The notes beneath the pieces were generated by a model. That model did no database searches, was not told where the DNA came from, and saw only the letters and a list, made by a program, of their open reading frames with translations. This document shows positions 7,974 through 14,579 of a stretch of 35,849 bases of DNA, one piece after another (position 1 is the first letter of the stretch; every line of letters starts with the position of its first letter). The stretch covers positions 1-35,849 of the forward strand of contig JAGRHA010000106.1 of assembly GCA_020445205.1 (NCBI GenBank), read 5' to 3'. The stretch is from Gammaproteobacteria bacterium. Lineage in GTDB: Bacteria; Pseudomonadota; Gammaproteobacteria; Chromatiales; Chromatiaceae. Both the position numbers and the translations under genes were made by a program.

Positions 7974-8597
7974 TCATTCCAGCCGCGTTATCGTCGGTCT
8001 GATGACGTTCCTTGCCCTCATTATCGCCTGCAGAAGCTGGTGCCCACTGCGGGGCAGGGCCTCGCCAGGTACCAGCGTCTTCCTGTTGGTAGGTTTCGTC
8101 GTTTGCAACACGCATACCTCCCAACCGGCATCATCGAGCCTCTTGAGGTCCAATCCTGTGGTCGCGTGCTCGTAATAGTCCGCTTCGGTAACGGTGCCCT
8201 GGTAAGCACCGCGACACGCAAGTATGAAACGCCAGTTCTCGTGAAACCGTCGTGAAAAACTCGACTGGAGTCGATTCAAAGCGTTGAAAAGTGCAGGTAC
8301 GCAGCGACTGTGGCAGGGTGACCTGTTCAATGCCATGACGACAATCGCTTTGCCTCGCGCGTCGCCAGCGAAATTCACCCATTGGCCGACCGCGTCCTCT
8401 ACTTGCTGCCACAACAAGCTGTTCAGCAAGCGTTCTTCAGCGTGTTCTTTGTTACTCGACAGCAGTTTTGTATTCATGTCTGCGAAGCGGCAACAGAGCA
8501 GACCGTATGTCGATTGATTCGGCTTGTCGAAATGGCGACGATGCGTATCGATTTCACTTCCAAAGTAGTGAACGAGCTGTTCCCAGTGCAGCAACAT
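7974..8597 (-). CDS. uncharacterised protein with a zinc-dependent deaminase-like signature
   Basis: A 207-residue protein. The ATG at 8597 is chosen because GGAG lies a few bases upstream; an open frame extends further to 8795 but reads as noise. Residues 52-54 are HAE (context NKEHAEERLLNSL) and residues 94-99 are PCHSRC (context ALNRSPCHSRCVPALFNAL). H-A-E followed by P-C-x(2-6)-C is the zinc and catalytic signature of the cytidine deaminase fold, here with 39 residues between E and P. The hydrophobic strand AIVVMAL before the PC helix and the later strand FILACRGAY, followed by LKRLDDAGWEVCVL, match the strand order of that fold. Bacterial deaminases of this look occur in toxin and defence contexts. 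No signal peptide, fused delivery domain or immunity gene is seen, so role and substrate are unknown. Confidence 0.55.
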   Translation of the reverse strand: MLLHWEQLVHYFGSEIDTHRRHFDKPNQSTYGLLCCRFADMNTKLLSSNKEHAEERLLNSLLWQQVEDAVGQWVNFAGDARGKAIVVMALNRSPCHSRCVPALFNALNRLQSSFSRRFHENWRFILACRGAYQGTVTEADYYEHATTGLDLKRLDDAGWEVCVLQTTKPTNRKTLVPGEALPRSGHQLLQAIMRARNVIRPTITRLE

Positions 8598-9203
8598 TTC
8601 AATCTCCGTTTGATCTATCACGAGGCCCGTGGTTCCGATATCACCACTTGATTGCGCGGTGCGGCTCCGCCGAAGTATAGACACCAGGCGAAGGGCGGCA
8701 GTCGTCCCCCGCTTGTACTGAGCGCCGTAGGGAGGTTTAGCTCGCGTGGTGTGCGAGTGCGGTAGTGGCGTGATCACCGGGTCGGGTACGACCACAGTCG
8801 TGCACGAATATAGGCCAATGGATGGGATTCAAACCGCGCTTGGTGCGCGATGGCACTGTTCGGACCACGCGGTGGTACGCCAGGCGAAGGGACGCGCGGC
8901 TGCAGTCAACCAATGCGGACGGCAGGCTTTCACATTCGACAGTGATCTGTAGCTCGGTGCGCGGGTCCCAGCGCAGGAACTTCGGAACGCGCTTGCGCGA
9001 CGACGTACTTCGACTGCGCCATCGGTTGTCGGTGGAACTCGCCGCCGTCGCTTCACAACGCAGGTGGTGGCGCGCTTGCACGGGTCTTCGCGCGGTGACA
9101 CTGGCAGGCAACATCGCCCGGATTCAACGCGCTGGGTGAACCTTCGCAATACCGGGTGCCCGCTGTCTTTCGGCTGGCGCCCTGCGGCGCCTGTTCGTTG
9201 TCA
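8598..9203. other. 606-base gap; possible decayed PilZ-like frame
   Basis: No gene here meets a reasonable standard. The one frame worth noting is on the minus strand at 8737-9114. It contains RWDPR and, about 20 residues later, DCSRASLRL, which loosely recalls the RxxxR and D/NxSxxG motifs of PilZ domains, with Ser in place of the Gly. The rest of the frame is Arg/Ser-rich and has no visible ribosome binding site, so it may be a remnant or chance. Confidence 0.3.
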
Positions 9204-9875
9204 CTATGGCAGGTACATCTCGAAACAGCCGCCGTCGAGTTGGTGGCGATTGCGGAGCGCGATGTGTCCGTGGCAATTCCCATTGACATGCAAGTGGGCC
9301 ACCTGCGCTGCGAACAGCAAACCCAGCTGCGTACTTCCCGAACTGAATGATGCCGATCCGTCGAGATCTTGCGGGACGTCGGCAATCATGAAATCGGGGA
9401 ATCCCGCGCCGTTGTCCTCAACTCTCAGCACGAGGAGGTTGTCTTGCATCGCTGCGCTGACGCTAATGCGATCTTTGGTATAGCGTCGTGCATTCAGGAT
9501 GGCACTATTGAGCACACCAAGGACGAGATTGTCGTCGAAGTAGCCGCTCAGGGACGGGTCGCAGTCATAATCGAACTGGATATTCAATGAATCCAGCAGG
9601 CCGCGGTTCGTCGCGACGACTTCCTCGAGGAAGTCATCGACGTTGTGCTCCATGATATTGGGCGAGACCTGCTGGCGCTGCATCTTGTACAGCATCAACA
9701 ATTGCAGGAGGCTGTTGTTGGCACGGTTCGTCTCGAACAGCAATACGTCCGCCTGCTTGCGGTCGCCGATACGCGTATTCGGGTCATCGAGCAGGTGATC
9801 CATGGTATTCAGGATCATGCTCAGCGAGTTCTTGATATCGTGAATCGACGACGCGAGGATGTCAGCGAATTCCAT
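9204..9875 (-). CDS. soluble sensor histidine kinase
   Basis: A 223-residue cytoplasmic histidine kinase with no sensory or membrane segment. The phosphoacceptor is probably His12 (ASSIHDIKNSLSMILN), followed by a helical dimerisation stretch to about residue 85. The HATPase domain shows an N-box (LNSAILNARRYT), a G1 box (VEDNGAGFP) and a G2-like segment (SGSTQLGLLFAAQVAHLH). The start overlaps the last 14 bases of the upstream response-regulator gene, so the two are translationally coupled. With no input domain, it probably takes its signal from a partner or modulates the regulator it is made with. Confidence 0.88.
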   Translation of the reverse strand: MEFADILASSIHDIKNSLSMILNTMDHLLDDPNTRIGDRKQADVLLFETNRANNSLLQLLMLYKMQRQQVSPNIMEHNVDDFLEEVVATNRGLLDSLNIQFDYDCDPSLSGYFDDNLVLGVLNSAILNARRYTKDRISVSAAMQDNLLVLRVEDNGAGFPDFMIADVPQDLDGSASFSSGSTQLGLLFAAQVAHLHVNGNCHGHIALRNRHQLDGGCFEMYLP

Positions 9876-11502
9876 GTGCAGTCTCCGCGTCGGCGCTCAG
9901 GAGCAACGTGAACCGGCGCGCCACCTCGGCCAATTTGGTGTCGTTCGTGGTGAGCTTGCCGGTGCGATCGAGGAATTTGCGCGCGAGGGTCATCGACTCT
10001 TCATCCACACCCATGTCTTCCATCTTCATCACGCAGGCCAGCGCCATGTTGCGATTGATGACCTTGTTACCTGGCATGCCTTCCGCTGCTTCGCGGAACA
10101 GGTCGATGGCTTCGTCGAAATGCCGTTCCTTGATCAGACTGACCCCCTTGTTGTTCATCTTGACCACGTCCTGACGCAGTCCGCGTATCAGCTTTTCCGG
10201 ATCATCGCTGAGGCCTGCCGCACGATAGGCACCCGCCGCGACGACCATGAAGTCTTCGTCGTCGTGATTGTTTTGCACTGCGGCGCGCAGGATGTCGTTG
10301 GCCTTTTCTTTCAGGCCCAAAGTCGAGGCGGTCTTCGCGAGGTCGAGGCTCAGCGATGCCGGTAAGGTGTCGGCGTTCCTGGAGTGGATTTCTTCTGCAC
10401 GTTGCATCGCTTCGCCGGCACCGGCTGCGTCACCGGACTGTTGCTTCACCACGGCTTCCGCCGTGGCGGCGTAGAAGCGTGCCGTTTCGTCGTCGAACTT
10501 GCGGTCGATCTCGGAAACGACCTGCATCGCTTCGTCGTGCCTGCCTTGGGATGATTTGGAGTGGGCCAGTCCGGCATACAGAGACGGATGGTTGAAAACC
10601 GAGTGCGTGCCGAGTTTGACGGCATTGCCGAATGCCTGCTCGGCAGTGGCGAAATCCTCGTTTTGCAGCGCCAACTCACCCAACGCATGCTGGCGTTGGA
10701 TGGCCTTGGGGGAAAGCGCCGAGGCAGCGCTCAGCGTCGTCTGAGCATCATCGAAGCAGCCGAGAGCGCTCTGCGACTTGGCGAGCCAGTCGTATGCCGC
10801 CATGAAGGTCTTGTTCGTTTCCAGCAAATGCTCGAAAGTTTGCTTGGCGAGGGCAAACTGCCGCATCGCGTACTGGACCTTGCCCAGGCCGAAGCGCGCC
10901 CAAGGCAGGTCGCGTGACGCCAATTGGCTCTCGTACATCTTCAGTGCCCGCTCATGATTGCCTGCCCGCAGATAGGTTTCCGCTTGCAGTTTGAGCAGTT
11001 CACCGGCGTTCTTCGGTTGCTCGCCGAGCCGTTGCTCGATCAGTGAAATGGCTTGTGCATAGTCATTCTTTTCGAGTGCGGCATTGACAGGCTGCAGATC
11101 CGCTTTGCGTTGAAACAGTTTTTCCAGACGCGTGCGCAGAAGGTCTTTGGTGAACGGCTTCGAGAGGTAGCTATCGGGTTCGTACTCGACCGCTCCCATG
11201 ACCATGTCGCGGCTGTTCTCGGCGGTGATCATCACGAAGACCGTGGCGACGTTGATCAGGCGGCGTTTGCGCGCTTCTTCCAGCACCTGCTGGCCGTCTT
11301 TGCCCTTGCCGAGGTTGTAATCGCACAGGACAACCTGGTAGTGGCGTTTCTCCATGAGCGCAACCGCTTCCTTCCCGTCGCGTGCGGCATCGATATCGTC
11401 CGCGCCCAGCGAACGCAGCAGCCCCTTGATCATCGAGCGCATGTCGCCGAAATCATCGACGACCAAGTATGATTTCGACGCAAAGGGGTTCTTTAACAGC
11501 AT
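9862..11502 (-). CDS. response regulator with receiver domain and TPR repeats
   Basis: A 546-residue protein. The receiver domain occupies residues ~10-130: acidic pair VVDDFGD (14-20), phosphoacceptor Asp61 in VLCDYNLG, a Thr switch in FVMITAEN and the conserved Lys in YLSKPF. From about residue 150 to the end it is helical, with tetratricopeptide-like units such as RAGNHERALKMYESQLA and KERHFDEAIDLFREAAEGMP. There is no DNA-binding output domain, so it probably signals through protein contacts. I chose the ATG at 11502 because it begins directly with the receiver fold; the open frame continues upstream to 11781 without similarity to anything. Its end overlaps the kinase start, forming a two-gene operon. 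Confidence 0.9.
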   Translation of the reverse strand: MLLKNPFASKSYLVVDDFGDMRSMIKGLLRSLGADDIDAARDGKEAVALMEKRHYQVVLCDYNLGKGKDGQQVLEEARKRRLINVATVFVMITAENSRDMVMGAVEYEPDSYLSKPFTKDLLRTRLEKLFQRKADLQPVNAALEKNDYAQAISLIEQRLGEQPKNAGELLKLQAETYLRAGNHERALKMYESQLASRDLPWARFGLGKVQYAMRQFALAKQTFEHLLETNKTFMAAYDWLAKSQSALGCFDDAQTTLSAASALSPKAIQRQHALGELALQNEDFATAEQAFGNAVKLGTHSVFNHPSLYAGLAHSKSSQGRHDEAMQVVSEIDRKFDDETARFYAATAEAVVKQQSGDAAGAGEAMQRAEEIHSRNADTLPASLSLDLAKTASTLGLKEKANDILRAAVQNNHDDEDFMVVAAGAYRAAGLSDDPEKLIRGLRQDVVKMNNKGVSLIKERHFDEAIDLFREAAEGMPGNKVINRNMALACVMKMEDMGVDEESMTLARKFLDRTGKLTTNDTKLAEVARRFTLLLSADAETAHGIR

Positions 11503-11867
11503 TGCGTGTCCAGTCCTGAGACTTCTCGATTTCCACGGCGATACACGACGACAGCCGGGGTCTACCGTTGGCCCCGGAAGATCTTCCCTGCACGACACTA
11601 GTTTCACGGCCGGATCGGCGCTTTCTTGAAACCGTTGTTCGGTGGCCGGGGAGAGTGGGGCGGAGGGTGGGGTGCTGTGTCGTTTCCACGATCCGGATCG
11701 CTTCGTGGGTGGCCCGCCGTTCAGCGGCACTGCCTGACTGCAATGGACATCGTCACGAGCGTCGCGGCAGCGGATCGTCAATGCGGCGGGGGCTGGATCA
11801 TGTCGCTGATCCTGTGCACAAACCGGTGTCTCGGCACCGTTTATGCCGGACTGTTATGCTCGCGCGC
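11503..11867. other. divergent intergenic region
   Basis: It separates the leftward response-regulator operon from the rightward methyltransferase gene and must contain both promoters. I see no gene in it and no strongly matching promoter. Frames that extend the flanking genes into it lack similarity to either family. Confidence 0.45.
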
Positions 11868-12443
11868 ATGAACACCGACGAGACACGCGCCAAGTGGGAT
11901 GCACGCCATGCCGAGGCGGCGGGCATCGCTCCGCCGCTCGACGTTTTGGTCGACAACAGGCATCTGCTGCCGTCCGCGGGACTAGCGCTCGATATCGCCT
12001 GCGGCCTCGGTGGCAATGCGCTGTTCCTGGCGCGCGAGGGTCTGCACGTCGATGCCTGGGACATCTCGCCGGTGGCAATCGAGCGACTTGCACAGGCTGC
12101 CGCAGGCCTCGACGTCACGGCGGGGGTGCGTGACGTGGTCGCAGCGCCACCGCCCGCGGATGCGTACGATGTCATCTGCGTCGGCCACTTTCTCGAACGC
12201 CACCTGTGCCCCGCCATCGCGGCTGCACTGCGCCCGGGGGGCATGCTGTTCTATCAGACGTGGACGCGCGAGCGCGTCGACGACAGTGGTCCGGGCGACG
12301 GTCCGTTTCGTCTTGATCCCAATGAGTTGCTGCAGTTGTTTGCTGGGCTTCGTGTGCGCGTCTACCGCGACGAGGGTACTGCAGGTGACGTGACGCATGG
12401 TTTCCGCAATCGTGCGCAACTCGTTGCGCAGCGCATCGACTGA
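11868..12443 (+). CDS. class I SAM-dependent methyltransferase
   Basis: A 191-residue methyltransferase. Motif I, LDIACGLGGNALFLA, is at residues 41-55; the acidic end of strand 2 is VDAWDISPVAIERL; the motif IV region reads YDVICVGHFLERHLCPAI; and a post-motif RPGGMLFYQTW follows. This arrangement is that of small TehB/UbiE-like methyltransferases. The frame runs far upstream, but the recognisable protein starts at MNTDETRAKWDARHAEA (ATG 11868) or four codons earlier (11856). The stop is nine bases from the stop of the convergent N-terminal glutamine amidase-like gene. The substrate cannot be told from sequence. Confidence 0.88.
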   Translation: MNTDETRAKWDARHAEAAGIAPPLDVLVDNRHLLPSAGLALDIACGLGGNALFLAREGLHVDAWDISPVAIERLAQAAAGLDVTAGVRDVVAAPPPADAYDVICVGHFLERHLCPAIAAALRPGGMLFYQTWTRERVDDSGPGDGPFRLDPNELLQLFAGLRVRVYRDEGTAGDVTHGFRNRAQLVAQRID

Positions 12444-12452
12444 AGAACAGCG

Positions 12453-13016
12453 TCAGCCTGTCAGTTGCAGGAATTCATCGAGTGGCAGCACGCGGCTGCC
12501 GTCATCTAGCCGGGCAGTGACGTCGCAATAGTGGCGCAGAGAGATCGCGTGCTGCGTGTCGGTCGCGCGGATCGTCGGCCACGGCGGAAACGCGGCTGCC
12601 GGCACCCGCCCGCGCATGTGGCTGCGGTCGGAGTCGAAGCGGGATAGAAACGTCGCCACAGGCACCCGTCGCACCCAAGCCTGGAAATGCGCCGGCAGCG
12701 CCGACTGCCGTGGGAAAGAGTGCAGCAGGTACTCGCGGGTTGCGCACGGGTAGGGCAGGCGCGTGTCGGCATCGAACACGAGGTCATGCGGGTCACGTAC
12801 ACGTAGCACGACATGGTAGTCCCAGCCGATCGCCATGCCGGGGTCGGCGGCGCGCTGGTTCAGCATCACGACGGAATCTGCGGCGTTGACGAAAAACAGT
12901 ACCTCGCTGCGGCACATGTCTTTCCCGCTCGACACCATCTCGCGGGCGAGCTGCCAGACATTCTCTTCGCAGAACAACGCGGTGTACGGTCGCTGGTCGC
13001 GCTCATGGCGTGTCAT
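12453..13016 (-). CDS. protein N-terminal glutamine amidohydrolase homologue (NTAQ1-like)
   Basis: A 187-residue protein matching the N-terminal glutamine amidase family, known mainly from eukaryotes, where NTAQ1 converts N-terminal Gln to Glu in the N-degron pathway. The triad is intact: Cys16 in YTALFCEENVWQLA, His68 in IGWDYHVVL and Asp84 in FDADTRLPYPC, with spacings (52 and 16) close to those of the human enzyme (53 and 16, from memory of Cys28, His81, Asp97). The family signature SRFDSDRSHMRG is at residues 125-136, and a C-terminal VLPLDEFLQL corresponds to the usual end. The ATG at 13016 starts 15 residues before the catalytic Cys. In a bacterium the product N-terminal Glu could feed a Bpt-type leucyl transferase and ClpS, but neither gene is visible here. 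Confidence 0.87.
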   Translation of the reverse strand: MTRHERDQRPYTALFCEENVWQLAREMVSSGKDMCRSEVLFFVNAADSVVMLNQRAADPGMAIGWDYHVVLRVRDPHDLVFDADTRLPYPCATREYLLHSFPRQSALPAHFQAWVRRVPVATFLSRFDSDRSHMRGRVPAAAFPPWPTIRATDTQHAISLRHYCDVTARLDDGSRVLPLDEFLQLTG

Positions 13017-13372
13017 GGGCTGCAGCTTAGCGATTGCCACGGCGCGACGGAATTGGCGTTTCACGATTCGCGCCCGGATGCACGAAATGTGTGCAGTACT
13101 GGCCGCTGACTCCAGGCCCTGTCATCGCACGGTGCACGTCACGCTCCATGGTTGTCGCCGTCGAGGCCTTTTTCCATGACTTGGCTTGCGTGGCGTCAAA
13201 GCGTGATCAATCAGTAAAAACAAAACATCGACATGCGCTTAGACTTGCGCGCCTGAAGAGATCGAAGCAATCGCGCTCGATATCGGTGCCGGCCTGTAGT
13301 GGTTGGTTCGATTCTTGCGCATGCAGTGGCAGGCATCGTCTGGTGCGATGCATAAGTTCAACGAGGGAAACG
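13017..13372. other. divergent intergenic region
   Basis: It lies between the leftward amidase-like gene and the rightward histone-like gene. No gene is supported; the upstream extension of the histone-like frame is not protein-like. Promoters for both neighbours must lie here but none matches consensus well enough to call. Confidence 0.4.
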
Positions 13373-13735
13373 ATGGCGAAGACCACCAAGAAGGCGGCAG
13401 AAAAGGCCAACGCAGATGCAGCGGCCAAGAAGGTGACCAAAAAGAAGGTCGCGAAGAAGGCTGCGGTGAAGAAGGCGACGACCAAGAAAGCGGTCGCGAA
13501 AAAGGCGCCGGCGAAAAAGGCCGCGACCAAGAAAGCGCCGGCAATGCGCGCTGCGACCACGGCAGCGACATCGCGCACCGTGTCACCGGCACAGCGTCAT
13601 CAGTTGATCGCCGAAGCGGCGTACCTGCGGAGTGAGGCGCAGGGGTTCATGGGCGACCCCTGCCAGGACTGGATCGATGCCGAAGCGGAAGTCGAGGCGA
13701 GGCTCGCCAAGGCCGGGATTCGCGTCGAGGCGTAA
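13373..13735 (+). CDS. histone H1-like lysine/alanine-rich protein with DUF2934 domain
   Basis: A 120-residue basic protein. Residues ~1-65 consist of short Lys/Ala repeats (KKVAKKAAVKKATTKKAVAK), the pattern of bacterial histone H1-like DNA-binding tails. Residues ~72-116 form a compact acidic domain, HQLIAEAAYLRSEAQGF, then DPCQDWIDAEAEVEARL, matching DUF2934 (an I..AY....G....DW..AE pattern). GAGGGA five bases before the ATG at 13373 supports the start. The tail probably binds DNA or polyphosphate non-specifically; the role of DUF2934 is unknown. Its stop lies 22 bases from that of the convergent thioredoxin-fold gene. Confidence 0.85.
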   Translation: MAKTTKKAAEKANADAAAKKVTKKKVAKKAAVKKATTKKAVAKKAPAKKAATKKAPAMRAATTAATSRTVSPAQRHQLIAEAAYLRSEAQGFMGDPCQDWIDAEAEVEARLAKAGIRVEA

Positions 13736-13757
13736 CGTTCACGCTGCCCGGCCGTCG

Positions 13758-14489
13758 TTATGACAACAGGTGGTCTCCGGGCACGGGGGCAACCGGTGGT
13801 GCATGATCCGGATCTGCGTCGATATAGCAGCCGGGGGCCGACGTGGCGGGTACCCGTGGTGATTCCCCGGATCGCAGTGCATCGAGGGCGTTGCGCAGGT
13901 AATGACGGGTTGCGGCATCGCGTGTGTAGCCGATGCCGTACTGATCGTCGATTGCGCCGCGGAATCGCAGACGTCCGTCGCGGTCGATCACGAACGTGTC
14001 CCCCGTGCTGTTGACACCCAGGGTCGCGGCCAACTCGAGGCTGCCACGCGACACGAAGATTCCCGTGGCGCCGATGGTGGCACGATCGGCTGTGCGATCG
14101 GCATCCCCGGTGTCGGTCGCGGGGTAGGTGAAGACGAAATCGAAGTCGCCGGCATAGCGCCGGGCGATCGTCGTGATGCGTGCCGTGTAGCGCTGCGAGA
14201 CCGGGCAGGCGGGGTCGCGTACGACGACCACGGTGCCATGCGCAGCGCCGGTTTCGAACAGATCGGCCTCGATGCCGTCTATCGTCGTCACGCGCATACG
14301 CGGCACGGTTCGGCCGATGCCCTGTTCCGCGGCATCGAGATGCCGCGGACCGAGGTGGATCGTCGGCACACGCCCCGCGGGAGGCGCGATGCTCTCGAGC
14401 TCGCCGCCGATGGCCGTTGCCCATGACAACAGCAGCAAAGCCGCGCCGGCGACGGCGGCAAGCAGATGACAAGGTGCAGGTGTGTCCAT
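13758..14489 (-). CDS. exported thioredoxin-fold (redoxin-like) protein
   Basis: A 243-residue protein with an N-terminal signal or anchor segment (about residues 8-27, LLAAVAGAALLLLSWATAIGG). The core is a redoxin/AhpC-TSA-like thioredoxin fold. VVVVRDPACPVSQRYTARIT places a single Cys in the CPVS.RY motif typical of this exported subfamily, and DTFVIDRDGRLRFRGAIDDQ is the strand-turn before the last helix. A second Cys in APGCYID near the C terminus matches the GC(L)I motif of related proteins. Without a CXXC it may be a one- or two-cysteine peroxidase-like or copper-handling protein; substrate unknown. Its ribosome binding site is buried in a hairpin. Confidence 0.8.
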   Translation of the reverse strand: MDTPAPCHLLAAVAGAALLLLSWATAIGGELESIAPPAGRVPTIHLGPRHLDAAEQGIGRTVPRMRVTTIDGIEADLFETGAAHGTVVVVRDPACPVSQRYTARITTIARRYAGDFDFVFTYPATDTGDADRTADRATIGATGIFVSRGSLELAATLGVNSTGDTFVIDRDGRLRFRGAIDDQYGIGYTRDAATRHYLRNALDALRSGESPRVPATSAPGCYIDADPDHAPPVAPVPGDHLLS

Positions 14490-14492
14490 GTT

Positions 14493-14516
14493 GATCTCCT
14501 CTCAAACGAGGAGACC
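14493..14516 (-). promoter_or_regulatory. hairpin enclosing the Shine-Dalgarno of the thioredoxin-fold gene
   Basis: On the minus-strand transcript, GGUCUCCUC (14516-14508) pairs with GAGGAGAUC (14501-14493) across a six-base loop GUUUGA. That gives nine consecutive pairs including one G-U. GAGGAG is the Shine-Dalgarno and the AUG begins three bases after the stem. The anti-Shine-Dalgarno arm is an exact match, so initiation should be hindered when the hairpin is closed. It resembles an RNA thermometer or another translational switch; regulation is inferred from structure alone. Confidence 0.55.
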
Positions 14517-14579
14517 GGGCATGGCGTTGATTTGCTTCGCTGGTCGCGTCGCCGCTGGACACCGCGAGGCCGTCGAGTG

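Noticed and set aside
7592..8002. 136-codon plus-strand frame in the gap after the cytochrome gene
   Set aside because: Composition is not protein-like, it has no ribosome binding site, and it runs into the end of the deaminase-like gene on the other strand.
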